A stretch of DNA of 64,000 nucleotides from Geobacteraceae bacterium (lineage in GTDB: Bacteria > Desulfobacterota > Desulfuromonadia > Geobacterales > Pseudopelobacteraceae). Shown one piece after another: positions 17,518 through 27,532 of this stretch (the stretch's first letter is position 1; every line of letters begins with the position of its first letter). The stretch spans positions 20,922 through 84,921 of the forward strand of contig JANXZX010000101.1 in NCBI GenBank assembly GCA_025355325.1, written 5' to 3'. A program made the translations under genes and the position numbers. The notes under the pieces were generated by a model. It did not search any database, had not been told where the DNA came from, and was given only the letters and a program-made list of their open reading frames with translations.

Positions 17518-19095
17518 GTGCGTATATTTATCTCCATCAGCTTGCTAGTCTGTATGTTGGCCATGAGTTTTACCGCCTGGACTGCTGAGGATCGTTCTCT
17601 GATTGTCCGCAAGAAGAGCTCTTCCACCGAACGGCGCCTGGCATTGGTTATCGGTAACAACAGCTATCAGGACGCACCACTGAAAAACCCGATGAACGAT
17701 GCCGATGCCATGGCCGCAGCCCTTAAAGAAACAGGCTTTGAGGTAATTATACGCAAAAACGCTGACAGGCGTGCCATGTTTTCCGCCATTAAAGAGTTCG
17801 GCCAGAAGCTGAAGAAAAATGATGTTGGCCTTTTCTACTACGCCGGTCATGGCATTCAGGTTGAAAGCCTGAATTACCTGCTTCCGGTTGACCTGCGCAA
17901 CAGCGACCTGCAGGATGCCGATGACCTGCGCCGCGACGCCCTGCCTCTTAACGAACTTATGGAACGAATGCGGGACGCCGGCACCAACAACATCGTCATA
18001 CTTGATGCCTGCCGCGATAATCCTTTTCTGGCTAAATTGAGTAGAAGTTCCTCGCGTGGTCTGGCCAAAGTGGTTACACCGGCCAGTACATCAATCCTCT
18101 ATTCCACGGATCCCGGCAATACAGCATCGGACGGCGCGAGCGGTGATAACGGCATCTTCACAAAACACCTGGTGGGGACAATCCGCAAGGAAGGACTGGA
18201 ACTTGTTGACGTCATGCGCGAGGTTTCCCTCGCGGTCAATCGCGATACTTCAGGCGTACAGAGACCGGTCTTTGACGGAGTATTGTCGTCCAAATTCTAT
18301 TTTAATCCATTAGAAGCGCCATTACCTCCTGTCACAATCCCCACCGTGCCTGCGACTACAGTTACACCTGTTTCGGACCTGCGGTTTTGGGAAAGCGCAG
18401 AAAAGGCAAATACACTCTCCGCATACCGTGCCTATTTAAAAAAATTCCCCTCTGGTGATTTTGCGGATATTGCCTTAGATAAAATTCAGCAGTTTGAGGC
18501 TGATAAAACCAGGGCGACAGAAGCATCTAAAGCCGATCTTGAGAGAAAAACTCTTGAAGTCGCAGAAAAGGAACGATTGATAAAGGAACGACTGGAACAG
18601 GATCGACGATTGAAAGAATTGGAAGCAAAGCTCGTGCAAACGGAGGAAAGATCAAAGCAGATTGGAAATAAATTCCTTAAATCTATTGAAGTAAAAAAAG
18701 GAATAGAGACTAATAAATGCAAGGAATACTCCGATGATCCCCTGATCTATACTGACCCGCAGACCTGCCTGATGTGGCCGAGGAATGGGAACCTGGCTGA
18801 CAAAAAGCTTGATTTGAACGACGCCAGAAAGTGGGCAAAGAAACTAACTTATGGTGGCTACAGTGACTGGCGAGTACCAACAGTTGATGAACTTGAGACT
18901 TTTATTAAACAAGGGGGCAGGAGACCCTCTGAGTGGCTTAATAGTTCAGGTTTTAACAACGCCAAAGACCAATACTATTTAACCTCCAGCAAAAGAATGT
19001 GGACCATTGTCATCGATTTATATAGTGGCAGCATAAATGACAGGATAGCCCAGCCTTCATCCTCCTACGTCTGGCCAGTTCGCGGCGGAGAGTAA
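17518..19095 (+). CDS. secreted caspase-like (C14) protein with DUF1566 tail
   Basis: 525 residues: signal peptide (about 1-22), caspase-fold domain with the His/Cys dyad H111 (YYAGHG) and C165 (LDACRDNPF), a linker with a short repeat region, a coiled coil (about 335-395, EKERLIKERLEQ), and a C-terminal DUF1566 module (CLMWPRNGNLADKK, DWRVPTVDEL). The signal peptide places a metacaspase-type peptidase outside the cytoplasm, joined to a ligand- or surface-binding-type domain. GTG start with AAGGA upstream and its own promoter. Substrate unknown. Confidence 0.85.
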   Translation: MRIFISISLLVCMLAMSFTAWTAEDRSLIVRKKSSSTERRLALVIGNNSYQDAPLKNPMNDADAMAAALKETGFEVIIRKNADRRAMFSAIKEFGQKLKKNDVGLFYYAGHGIQVESLNYLLPVDLRNSDLQDADDLRRDALPLNELMERMRDAGTNNIVILDACRDNPFLAKLSRSSSRGLAKVVTPASTSILYSTDPGNTASDGASGDNGIFTKHLVGTIRKEGLELVDVMREVSLAVNRDTSGVQRPVFDGVLSSKFYFNPLEAPLPPVTIPTVPATTVTPVSDLRFWESAEKANTLSAYRAYLKKFPSGDFADIALDKIQQFEADKTRATEASKADLERKTLEVAEKERLIKERLEQDRRLKELEAKLVQTEERSKQIGNKFLKSIEVKKGIETNKCKEYSDDPLIYTDPQTCLMWPRNGNLADKKLDLNDARKWAKKLTYGGYSDWRVPTVDELETFIKQGGRRPSEWLNSSGFNNAKDQYYLTSSKRMWTIVIDLYSGSINDRIAQPSSSYVWPVRGGE

Positions 19096-19431
19096 TTTTG
19101 CTTCATATAGGGCGGCTGGCGTTTCCTCAGCATTGCAAACCCCTTATCCGTGCAATTTTATAAGTTCTTTTACCTTTTTATTGCTACACCTGCCAGCACA
19201 ACTCCCACGGGGAGACTAGATATTACAGCGAATGGCGGAGTATTTTAGTAGCGAACAGGTTGACTGAAATCCCCATAACAACCAGAGGCGTTAAGTTATT
19301 TCAGAAAGACTCAGAAAAGTCTGTGGCCTAGTTTACTGAAGCGACTGTAGTGGCGAATACAAAACCCGTGGAGATTAAAAAGTAGCAGAATTTATCTACA
19401 CTTCCGAAAAGAAGAGAAGGCAGGGAAGAAG
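19096..19431. other. intergenic, no feature seen
   Basis: 336 bp between a plus-strand and a minus-strand gene. I see no ORF with a ribosome site, no strong terminator hairpin and no RNA gene. Confidence 0.5.
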
Positions 19432-19791
19432 TCAAAAGTCTGATGTACCGGTGTATCGACCGCTGGGAAGTCTGGTGCAAAAGCGCCCTCTATAATATTT
19501 ACCATCCGGGCACAAAGCAAAAAATCCAATGTTGTGAATAAATATGGCTGAAGGGGATGACATAGGTTCGATACCATTATCCGCTACGATGCTACTAACA
19601 AGAACTAAACCGCACTTAGTCCCTTGAATATACGTACCGTCAACCGGACATTGCCTGCATTTACCATCGAGATGGTACGTGCCATTGGGACAATGTATAG
19701 CAGCATACAACGGAGACGCAAATAAGATACTGAGAACAATTAAAATAATCTGTTTTGCCATTCTGGCAATCAACATACTTCGATTAACCAT
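19432..19791 (-). CDS. small secreted cysteine-rich protein
   Basis: 119 residues from the ATG at 19791, which has AAGGAG seven bases upstream. A signal peptide (QIILIVLSILFASPLYA) leads to two short Cys-Pro-X-Gly units: CPNGTYHLDGKCRQCPVDGTY and CPDGKYYRGRFCTRLPSGRYTG. The repeat and paired cysteines suggest a disulfide-bonded periplasmic or surface protein. No family recognised. Confidence 0.6.
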   Translation of the reverse strand: MVNRSMLIARMAKQIILIVLSILFASPLYAAIHCPNGTYHLDGKCRQCPVDGTYIQGTKCGLVLVSSIVADNGIEPMSSPSAIFIHNIGFFALCPDGKYYRGRFCTRLPSGRYTGTSDF

Positions 19792-20319
19792 ACATGGGCT
19801 CCTTAACAGCATTTATTCTCTCTTATATTATCCTTAAGAAAAACTGCTTATGAAACCTATATCCAATACAATAAATTTAAATACTAATAATTATATAAAT
19901 ACTATGAACAACACAAGGAGACGACCAAAATATATTGCGTTAAAAACTATATCTTTCCATACTGAACCAAGCAAAACACATTACGGCGCTTCATAACACG
20001 AACTTTTCAAACAAACAACATAAATTTACCGTAGAAAAACCACCTATTTTAACCGATAAGTATAGTACAATCGTACATCTATTAGCACAAGATAACACAA
20101 CTTCATCTATCTCCACTCTATACACTAACAATTCAACGCAAATCAGATAAACTTACGGTACTTACGAAACAGTTTTACAGTCGACATATTTGAAGCGTTT
20201 TTATTCGGTATTTTCCACTCAAGAAAAATCACATTTTTTTAGTGAAAAAATACCGCTGAACGTCTAAAATGTCTCCGCTGGTCAATTCAAATGAATTAAA
20301 ACTTCCAAGGAGGGAACCC
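19792..20319. other. AT-rich intergenic region before the envelope operon
   Basis: About 530 bp, clearly AT-richer than the flanks, with no plausible ORF. It must contain the promoter of the operon beginning at 20320, but I could not pick a convincing -35/-10 pair. A long untranslated leader or xenogeneic-silencer-type region is possible. Confidence 0.5.
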
Positions 20320-21531
20320 ATGAATAACAGATTGATCCAATTATCCCTGGCACTTGCAGCTGGAGCACTGTTCTTGTCTGGCTGTGCAACCGTCCAACCA
20401 AAGTGCACTTCCGCCGGAGACAATTCTGCTCACCATTATCTGATTGGCATGAAAGCACTGGAAGACAACAAGATTCCGGTTGCTCAGGAAAAGTTTGAAC
20501 GCGCCCTGTATTGCGACGAAGAGTTCAGCACCGCCCACTCGGGACTGGCAATTGTCCTGGCTGAAAGAGTAAAAGCCCAGGCTGACCAGGGCTTCAAGAA
20601 TGTTGAAATGGAGCGCGTCGCCGAAGAACTGAAGAAAGCAAAAAAATATGCCGACCGCCCGGATCAGTTTTTCGATTACTACGCTGCGGTAATTCGTACC
20701 AATACCCTTACGAAACCAAAGAATTGGCTTATCAATGCTGAGGACGCCTATATTGAAGGCGCTAAACTGAAAGTGGATGAGCGCAATCTGACCTACTACT
20801 TGGGAACAGAAGCTCTCCCCTATTTCATGGGTGTTGCCTGGCTTGAGGGGAATGAATTCCAAAAAGCACGCGACTCTTTCAGCACTGTTCTGGGTGCCAA
20901 GCGGGAAGGCAAATGGCATGAAAAAGCCGACAAGGGCTGGAAGCGGGTTGACAAAATTGTCCGTGCCATGAGCGGAATCACCGTCGGTGATGTCGGCAAG
21001 TTAATCGCACCAAAAGATAGCGTTTCCCGTGCCGACCTGGCAGCACTCATCATCGACGAGTTGAAGATTGAAAAATTGATGGCCGGACGGATTCCACTTT
21101 CCTCCCAGTCTGCAAAAAAAGCCGAGTTTACACCCGCTGACATGACTTCCCACGCATTCAAAGAGGAAGTTCTCACTCTGATGAAGTGGAACGTTCGCGG
21201 CATGGAACCGAAATACGATGAAACCACCCGCGCTTACCTGTTCAAGCCAAACGATCCGGTATCCCGTGGCGAAATGGCTTTTATCCTGGAAGACGTGCTG
21301 ATAAAACTGACCGCCAATGAAAAAATTGCCACCGCCTATTTTGGACAGGACAATTCACCGTTCCCTGATGTCAAGGCAACCTCGGTGTATTACAATGCCG
21401 TCATGAACATGACCAGCCGCAGTATCATGGAAGGCGAGTTGTCCGGCGAATTCAGAGTCAACGCTCCGGTAGACGGCGCCGAAGCCCTGTTGGCCAGCCG
21501 CGTCCTTAAACAGAAAATAAATACTTACTAA
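20320..21531 (+). CDS. SLH-domain outer-membrane-type lipoprotein
   Basis: 403 residues from the ATG with AAGGAGGG upstream. The lipoprotein signal ends LFLSGCATVQ (lipobox LSGC). A TPR-like helical region (about 40-230) precedes S-layer-homology-like repeats (VSRADLAALIIDEL, VSRGEMAFILEDV, FPDVKATSVYYNAV). SLH segments anchor proteins to cell wall or outer-membrane polymers. First gene of the envelope cluster; the LPP20-like gene follows 20 bp downstream. Confidence 0.82.
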   Translation: MNNRLIQLSLALAAGALFLSGCATVQPKCTSAGDNSAHHYLIGMKALEDNKIPVAQEKFERALYCDEEFSTAHSGLAIVLAERVKAQADQGFKNVEMERVAEELKKAKKYADRPDQFFDYYAAVIRTNTLTKPKNWLINAEDAYIEGAKLKVDERNLTYYLGTEALPYFMGVAWLEGNEFQKARDSFSTVLGAKREGKWHEKADKGWKRVDKIVRAMSGITVGDVGKLIAPKDSVSRADLAALIIDELKIEKLMAGRIPLSSQSAKKAEFTPADMTSHAFKEEVLTLMKWNVRGMEPKYDETTRAYLFKPNDPVSRGEMAFILEDVLIKLTANEKIATAYFGQDNSPFPDVKATSVYYNAVMNMTSRSIMEGELSGEFRVNAPVDGAEALLASRVLKQKINTY

Positions 21532-21551
21532 ACACCAGGGGGGAATCGTTT

Positions 21552-22472
21552 ATGAAAACAATAATCGCAACAGTTCTGCTTACACTTGCCTTTGCCGTTG
21601 CCGCCAGCGCCGACAGCATTGAAATCAACGCAGCCTTTACAAAAACACAGAAAATGCTCAACGATAAAAACCTTGCACTTACCGGTGGGCCGGGTGGTGC
21701 TCGTGACGACCTGTCAGCTTTCACTCAGGAAACACTTATGTTTTATGGGGAAGCTGTAGGAAACCCCATCCATAAGTCACCTGCACAACGTGAACTGATG
21801 GCAAAACGCGCTGCGGTTGTCACGGCACAACGCGCTCTTATGGAATATATTGAAGGTTTTGTTCTGGTCGGCGTAACTCTGGTAAAAGACGGCATGGCAG
21901 AGAATGACGTTATTGTCTCTACGGTGGCCGGCATGGTTAAAGGTAGCGTGGTTGTTTCTCAGGAATATAACAAAGAAACTGACACCGCTATCGCCGTAAT
22001 CAAGCTGGGAATGCACGGACCAAAAGGTTTTGCTTCCGCTTTCTATGAGAAGATGAACAGTGATCCCAAGCTGAAAGAAATGATCAAAACCGATAAGAAA
22101 CCTTTTAAAGCAGATGCAATCAAGCTTGATGAAAAGTATGACGGCCTGATAATCGACGCCACCGAGCAAAACTTCCGCCCGGCACTTATCAACCGGATAT
22201 TTGCAGCCAAAGGCGACATACTGTACGATCCTGCAAAAGTCAGCCAGAAGGTTCTTGTCGAGCAGGGCTGCGGTGAATACACCAACACTGTTGACAAAGC
22301 CAAAGCTGCTCTGGAAACAAGAGGGGTAAAGAATCCTCTCATTATTAAAGCAACCGGCACGGTCAATCCATCCGACCTCCAGGTTACAGATGACGATGCC
22401 GTAACCATTTACTCTGCCAACCAGAAGGGCAGCTTCATGGCATCAGCAAAAGTGGCCTTCGTATTGAAATGA
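21552..22472 (+). CDS. exported LPP20/FlgT-like protein
   Basis: 306 residues with a signal peptide (MKTIIATVLLTLAFAVAASA). The region LMAKRAAVVTAQRALMEYIEGFVLVG matches the LPP20/FlgT_N pattern, in which an A-x3-A-x-R helix packs on a small alpha/beta domain; the later VVVSQEYNKETDTAIAVIKLGM fits too. Such proteins sit in the periplasm or outer membrane near CsgG-like or flagellar T-ring structures. It ends at a strong terminator, so it forms a two-gene transcript with the SLH lipoprotein. Confidence 0.65.
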   Translation: MKTIIATVLLTLAFAVAASADSIEINAAFTKTQKMLNDKNLALTGGPGGARDDLSAFTQETLMFYGEAVGNPIHKSPAQRELMAKRAAVVTAQRALMEYIEGFVLVGVTLVKDGMAENDVIVSTVAGMVKGSVVVSQEYNKETDTAIAVIKLGMHGPKGFASAFYEKMNSDPKLKEMIKTDKKPFKADAIKLDEKYDGLIIDATEQNFRPALINRIFAAKGDILYDPAKVSQKVLVEQGCGEYTNTVDKAKAALETRGVKNPLIIKATGTVNPSDLQVTDDDAVTIYSANQKGSFMASAKVAFVLK

Positions 22473-22487
22473 AACGCAAACGGATTA

Positions 22488-22519
22488 CGGGGTGGCCTTG
22501 GGGTCACCCCGTTTTTTTT
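22488..22519 (+). terminator. rho-independent terminator
   Basis: Stem CGGGGTG/CACCCCG followed by eight T residues, just after the LPP20-like gene. Confidence 0.85.
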
Positions 22520-22543
22520 GGTGAAAATTGATGGGAGGTCGCT

Positions 22544-24316
22544 GTGAAACCCATGAGTCCTTTAAGGCCCAAAGTGCCCCGCTACTATCTGTCTCTACTT
22601 GTCGCAATTTTTGTAATCTCTACAAACCCCGCCTGGGCCAAGACAGTAGTAATTGAGGGGACGCTCAACGGGACGGTCACGGTAAAGAAAAATGTAACTT
22701 TTTCTGTTGATCAGACACTCAGTCAGTTCGACTACCAGTTTTCGGTGCCATCCGTTTATGACTCCGCCGGTAATATTCAGCGGCTCGATAATTTCAAGGT
22801 TGTGGCAACCCCGCAGCCGACGGAAGCGAAAGAGACCACCGATCAGTATGGCAATCGTTCCCGCAAGCTGTCATGGCGCAATCTGCAAAGCGATGCTCAG
22901 ATAAACATCAGCTATACCACCGATATTACCGCAAACATCTCCCCACACACAAGTCGAGCACCATTTCCCCTGACAGGCATCCCTCAATCTGAACGGCAAT
23001 TTCTAAAAAAAAGCAAGCTCGTTCAGAGCGATTCCCCTCAGGTAACTGAGCTGGCCCAGGAGCTGACTGCCGGTGCCACAACTGAGCACAAGGCGGTAAA
23101 CGCCATTCTCACCTATGTTGCCGATGCCATCAAGTATCAGTATAACCCAAAAGAATATGACGCTCTTTACGGACTCACCACCGGTACCGGAAACTGTCAG
23201 AATTTTTCTCACCTTGCCATAGCTCTGCTGCGGGCCTCCGGCATTCCTGCCAGGATCTCGATTGGTCAGGCACTGAAAAACAAGTGGAAGATCCCGTTGG
23301 ACAACAAAGGGTCGTCACTGGTGCAGGGCATCGGAGAAGGCCTGCATGCCTGGATAGAGGTCTGGTACCCCGATATGGGTTGGCTTCCGTGCGACCCCCA
23401 GATGTCGAAGCTGTTCACCTCTACGCGCCATATCAAGTTTGGTCATGGCCTGGATGCATCTGATATCCTTGAATACTGGAGCGCACTGCCGGTCGTTCCC
23501 CGAATGACCGAAAATCTGGACGCAGCATACTCAACCGACACGGTTGATCTGCGCTTTCGCGAGGCGTTTGCCCAGCCTGCCAGTTATCTGATTGCCGGCC
23601 TGGTAAATGATGTAAAACCGGCGCAGAAAGAAGCACCGACAATCATACCGCCACCGGTTTTGACACCTCCGCCACCGACAATCAAACCGCCGCCTGTTAC
23701 ACTCCCTCAGCCGTCGAAACCCAAGCCGAAGGCCAGCAAACCGAAGCCGAAGCCGAAACCGGAATCTGTGCAGCAAAAACCGGGCATTCCGGTAGAGATC
23801 GGTAATCGAGACTTCCCAACCATGGTCGAGGCATATCAGGTGGATGGCAACGTCGGTCGCCCAAGCTTCGACAGGGAGACTGCCGAATACGCAACCTCCA
23901 AGTATCTTTACGCTCAGGCATTCACCATTAATTCTCCGCTTGCCATCAAAGATGCCGGACTTGCCATGCGCAAGTTTGGCGGTGACGGCACAGTGTATCT
24001 TGATGTTGTCCGGGATGAAGGTGGTAAACCAAGTCTGGACGGGATTCGCTCCATGCCGGTTTCTTTGGAAAAGATAACGCGCAAACCGGGTTACTATTGG
24101 GTCGATTTCACACTGCCGGAAAACACGAGGCTTGCACCGGGAAAATACTGGCTGGTGCTGAGGCATTCCGGCGAAGCGATCATGAACTGGTTCTACACCC
24201 CCGGCAAACGGGTTAATGGCCCTGATGACAGCCGCTCGACCGCCAAAGGCTGGCAGTGGGAAGATATTCTGGCTGGAGAATTTGTCTACCGGGTGCGTGG
24301 TGTGGTCTCAAAATAG
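22544..24316 (+). CDS. secreted transglutaminase-like protein
   Basis: 590 residues: signal peptide ending near AWA, a beta-rich N-terminal region, a transglutaminase-like core with the triad C218 (GTGNCQNFSH), H268 (GLHAWIEVWYP) and D284, a proline/lysine-rich linker (about 365-405, PPPVTLPQPSKPKPK), and a C-terminal beta domain. Bacterial members are mostly cysteine peptidases or cross-linking enzymes in the periplasm; the Pro-rich spacer suggests it spans part of the envelope. The FecR gene follows 15 bp later. Confidence 0.85.
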   Translation: MKPMSPLRPKVPRYYLSLLVAIFVISTNPAWAKTVVIEGTLNGTVTVKKNVTFSVDQTLSQFDYQFSVPSVYDSAGNIQRLDNFKVVATPQPTEAKETTDQYGNRSRKLSWRNLQSDAQINISYTTDITANISPHTSRAPFPLTGIPQSERQFLKKSKLVQSDSPQVTELAQELTAGATTEHKAVNAILTYVADAIKYQYNPKEYDALYGLTTGTGNCQNFSHLAIALLRASGIPARISIGQALKNKWKIPLDNKGSSLVQGIGEGLHAWIEVWYPDMGWLPCDPQMSKLFTSTRHIKFGHGLDASDILEYWSALPVVPRMTENLDAAYSTDTVDLRFREAFAQPASYLIAGLVNDVKPAQKEAPTIIPPPVLTPPPPTIKPPPVTLPQPSKPKPKASKPKPKPKPESVQQKPGIPVEIGNRDFPTMVEAYQVDGNVGRPSFDRETAEYATSKYLYAQAFTINSPLAIKDAGLAMRKFGGDGTVYLDVVRDEGGKPSLDGIRSMPVSLEKITRKPGYYWVDFTLPENTRLAPGKYWLVLRHSGEAIMNWFYTPGKRVNGPDDSRSTAKGWQWEDILAGEFVYRVRGVVSK

Positions 24317-24331
24317 GGAGGAGCACATAAC

Positions 24332-25405
24332 ATGAAGCGACTGACAATAAGTTTGATGATTCTGATGCTACTCTGCCTTGCAGGGCAGACGGTGTTTGCT
24401 GCCGGTGTAGCTTCCGCACGCAAGCTAAGCGGTGACGTGACGTACCGTACCGGAAAGCAAGCGCAGTATGCAGCACTTGCTGCGGGAGCAACTCTGGCGG
24501 AAGGGAATTGGGTACATACCGGCAAAAACGGTTGGGTGGAACTGCTACTCCCTGACGGCAGCACCATCACTTTGGCCAACAATACCGAACTTGAACTGAC
24601 CCGGCTGAAGATCGGCAAGGATAAACGGGAGGGTGTTTTCGGCCTGGCCCAGGGGAAGCTGAGGGCCTCTGTGGTGAAGGTGGCCGGTAAACAGGCCGAT
24701 TACAAAATCAAAAGCAGTACGGCTGTAGCCGGCGTTAAAGGAACCGAATTCCTGATGATGACTACGGGCCCGGCCAACGTATTCTTCGGCAACGAAGGAA
24801 AGGTGTCGATTGGCGGCACCGGCAAGGAGCAAAAACAGATACAGGAAGGCACCATGACCCAGACCACCCGTGGTTATGAACCGCTGGAACCTGTTTCTGT
24901 GGAGAAGGGCAGCGCCCTGGCCGAAGCAAAAGATACCTTTAATGCTATTACCGGGAGTATTCCACCTGCGGACTGGATGGCTGGCGACGCCCTGCCGATC
25001 ATCATTGCCCGCTGGAACGTCAACTACAGCCGGTACCTGACAGACCGCGGCAGTTATCAGGAAGCGCTGCGAGTGCTTCAGATTGCCATTGACCTGACCC
25101 AGGCGGCCGAAATAAGAGCCGATGCATGGCTGGAACGGGGTACCATCCAGGGACGTTTTCTTGATAACCCGCGTGCTGCCCTGGCTGAATTCCTTCTGGT
25201 GCTGGAAGAGTATTCACGTTTGCCACAGGCCGAACTGGCCCTGTTCCAGGTTGGACAAACCCTTTACGAGCTAAAACTCTACGATCAGGCTGCCGAGCGC
25301 CTGAATCAGTATCTCAGCACCTATCCGAACGGTAGATTCCGCAACAAAGTCGAGGTGCTGTTGAACAGCCTGAATACTCTGCCCAAATCAAAGGGCACTA
25401 AATAA
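24332..25405 (+). CDS. FecR-domain protein with TPR-like tail
   Basis: 357 residues with a signal peptide. The FecR domain (about 45-150) shows WVELLLPDGSTITLANNTELEL and TAVAGVKGTEF, as in periplasmic FecR-like proteins that are usually not iron regulators. The C-terminus (about 225-345) has TPR/YbgF-like helices (YQEALRVLQIAIDL, YDQAAERLNQYLSTYPNGRF). It overlaps the cyclase start by one base (TAATG). FecR next to CHASE2-cyclase is a recurrent pair; FecR may pass a periplasmic signal to the CHASE2 domain. Confidence 0.85.
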   Translation: MKRLTISLMILMLLCLAGQTVFAAGVASARKLSGDVTYRTGKQAQYAALAAGATLAEGNWVHTGKNGWVELLLPDGSTITLANNTELELTRLKIGKDKREGVFGLAQGKLRASVVKVAGKQADYKIKSSTAVAGVKGTEFLMMTTGPANVFFGNEGKVSIGGTGKEQKQIQEGTMTQTTRGYEPLEPVSVEKGSALAEAKDTFNAITGSIPPADWMAGDALPIIIARWNVNYSRYLTDRGSYQEALRVLQIAIDLTQAAEIRADAWLERGTIQGRFLDNPRAALAEFLLVLEEYSRLPQAELALFQVGQTLYELKLYDQAAERLNQYLSTYPNGRFRNKVEVLLNSLNTLPKSKGTK

Positions 25406-27516
25406 TGAAGCTGTTTCGCCAGGGGGTAACCAGATACCAGCTTGCAATATTTCTGATTATTGCCGTGCTGTCAGCAATTGCCGGGCTGGTCCTCTACCGG
25501 GAAACGTTTCCTTTCGCCCAACAGATTGACCTGCGGCTCAAGGATGCCCGTTTAAATATTCGCGGAGTACAGCGATCGACTGCTCCCGTTACCATAGTTG
25601 CCATTGACAACAAGAGCATCAAGGAACTGGGTCGATGGCCATGGTCGCGGGAATTGACCGCCAGACTGATCAGCGCCACTGCCGGTCAAGGTGCCCGGAC
25701 AATAGCTCTGGATATGGTTTTTTCCGAGCAGCAGACAGAAGAGACTGATAGAGCCCTTGCCACATCCATCGCTAAAGCGGGCAATGTGGTGGAGGGCTAT
25801 TTTTTCAGGGGGGAGGAGCAGCAGGATGACCCCAATCTGCTCGACCAACTGGCAAAATCAAAAATAGCAATGATTAAGATGGCTCCCGGAGTTGAAGCTG
25901 TTCCGCTACCGACCTATGAGCAGGTGGACGGCAACATCGCCGAAGTAGGGAACGGTGCCGCCGGTTTCGGATATTTTAACCAAATTGCTGATTTTGACGG
26001 CCTGTATCGCTCTGTTCCTTTACTGATGCTCTTCCGGGGAGACATCTACCCATCCCTCGCGTTGGCCGCCACAAACCACTTTCAGCGAAACCAGTTGCAG
26101 GTGGATATCGAGCAGTTCGGCGTCTCCAGCATCAGATCAGGCGATAATACAATTCCTGCGAATGAACAGGGAAAACTGTCTCTGGCCTATTACGGGCCGG
26201 GTGCAACCTTACACACCGTGTCAGCTGCCGATGTCATCGCCGGACGCCTGCCTGCCGGAACACTGAAAGACCGCTTGATATTTATCGGCGTTACTGAAAC
26301 AGGCATTGCTGATTTGCGGGCCACCCCTCTGGACCCCTCTTATCCGGGAGTGGAGATTCATGCCACGTTAGCCGCCAATATTCTTGAGCGTACGTTCCTG
26401 ACCCGTGGCAGCCAGACTATGGCAATCGAAATGGCAGCTATATTTTTATTTCCACTGCTGCTGACATTCTTCCTGGCCGCTGTTCCGGGGGCTTTATACG
26501 CCTTGTCCGTCTTTTTTGTTCTGGCGGCAGGATATCTTGGAACGAACATCCACCTATTCAATGCGTACAATCTGGACCTGAGTATTGCGTACCCCCTTCT
26601 ACCGCTTATCTTTACCTATCTGGGTGGAGAATGCTTCCGCAACCTTGTCGTTGAACGCAAGGGGCGGCATCTTAAAAAGGCCTTCAGCACCTATCTCTCA
26701 GCTGATCTTGTGGCGGAAATAGCCAAAAATCCGGATTTTCTGAAGTTGGGCGGAGAAACCCGTACTATTTCGATTCTTTTTTCCGACATCCGCGGTTTTA
26801 CTACTATTTCAGAAAGTCTTACACCTGAAAAACTCGTAGCCCTGCTGAATCGCTATCTATCACCCATGACCCGCATCGTCATGGAAGAGAAGGGCACACT
26901 CGACAAGTTTATCGGCGACGCCATAATGGCTTTCTTCAACGCACCGCTGAATGTGCCCGATCATCCGGATAAGGCCTGTAGCTGCGCATTACGGATGTTG
27001 AAAGAGCTGGAATCGCTGAACACCCAACTGAAAATCAATGACATACCTGCCATTGCAATCGGCATTGGAATTCATACTGGTGAAGCGGTTGTCGGCAACA
27101 TGGGAGCTGACATTCGCTTTGACTACACTGCAATCGGCGATTCAGTCAATCTTGCTTCGCGTCTGGAAAGTCTTACCAAGTTCTACGGTGTTTCGGTTCT
27201 CGTGAGCGAAGATACCCGCCAGCTCGTCGGCAACGAATTCCAATTCCGCGAACTGGATCTCGTGCGCGTCAAGGGTAAACACAAACCTGTTGCCGTCTAT
27301 GAGTTACTTACGGGATCCACCGAATTTTCAGATTCATTTGCCGAAGGCATCAGACTTTACCGTGAGCGTGACTTTGAAAAGGCGCACGAGATTTTTGAGC
27401 GCCTTTCAAATTGTAACGATAAAGTTTCAGGATTGTATGTAGAACGCTGCCAGACATTCCTGTCAGATCCGCCTGATGCCGACTGGGACGGTGTTTACGT
27501 TGCGTTATCGAAGTAA
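25405..27516 (+). CDS. CHASE2-domain adenylate/guanylate cyclase
   Basis: 703 residues: an N-terminal membrane span, a periplasmic CHASE2 sensor (about 35-325), three membrane spans (about 340-415), then a class III nucleotide cyclase (about 445-620) with ISILFSDIRGFTTISE (first metal site) and DKFIGDAIMAFF. A short TPR-like tail follows. It would convert a periplasmic signal into cAMP or cGMP. Translationally coupled to the FecR gene. No cAMP receptor gene is beside it; the nearest Crp-type regulator is 23 kb away and need not be linked. Confidence 0.9.
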   Translation: MKLFRQGVTRYQLAIFLIIAVLSAIAGLVLYRETFPFAQQIDLRLKDARLNIRGVQRSTAPVTIVAIDNKSIKELGRWPWSRELTARLISATAGQGARTIALDMVFSEQQTEETDRALATSIAKAGNVVEGYFFRGEEQQDDPNLLDQLAKSKIAMIKMAPGVEAVPLPTYEQVDGNIAEVGNGAAGFGYFNQIADFDGLYRSVPLLMLFRGDIYPSLALAATNHFQRNQLQVDIEQFGVSSIRSGDNTIPANEQGKLSLAYYGPGATLHTVSAADVIAGRLPAGTLKDRLIFIGVTETGIADLRATPLDPSYPGVEIHATLAANILERTFLTRGSQTMAIEMAAIFLFPLLLTFFLAAVPGALYALSVFFVLAAGYLGTNIHLFNAYNLDLSIAYPLLPLIFTYLGGECFRNLVVERKGRHLKKAFSTYLSADLVAEIAKNPDFLKLGGETRTISILFSDIRGFTTISESLTPEKLVALLNRYLSPMTRIVMEEKGTLDKFIGDAIMAFFNAPLNVPDHPDKACSCALRMLKELESLNTQLKINDIPAIAIGIGIHTGEAVVGNMGADIRFDYTAIGDSVNLASRLESLTKFYGVSVLVSEDTRQLVGNEFQFRELDLVRVKGKHKPVAVYELLTGSTEFSDSFAEGIRLYRERDFEKAHEIFERLSNCNDKVSGLYVERCQTFLSDPPDADWDGVYVALSK

Positions 27517-27532
27517 TATACGGAGGTCCTCC

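Noticed and set aside
19792-20319. CRISPR leader or array in the AT-rich gap
   Set aside because: No regularly spaced repeats are present.
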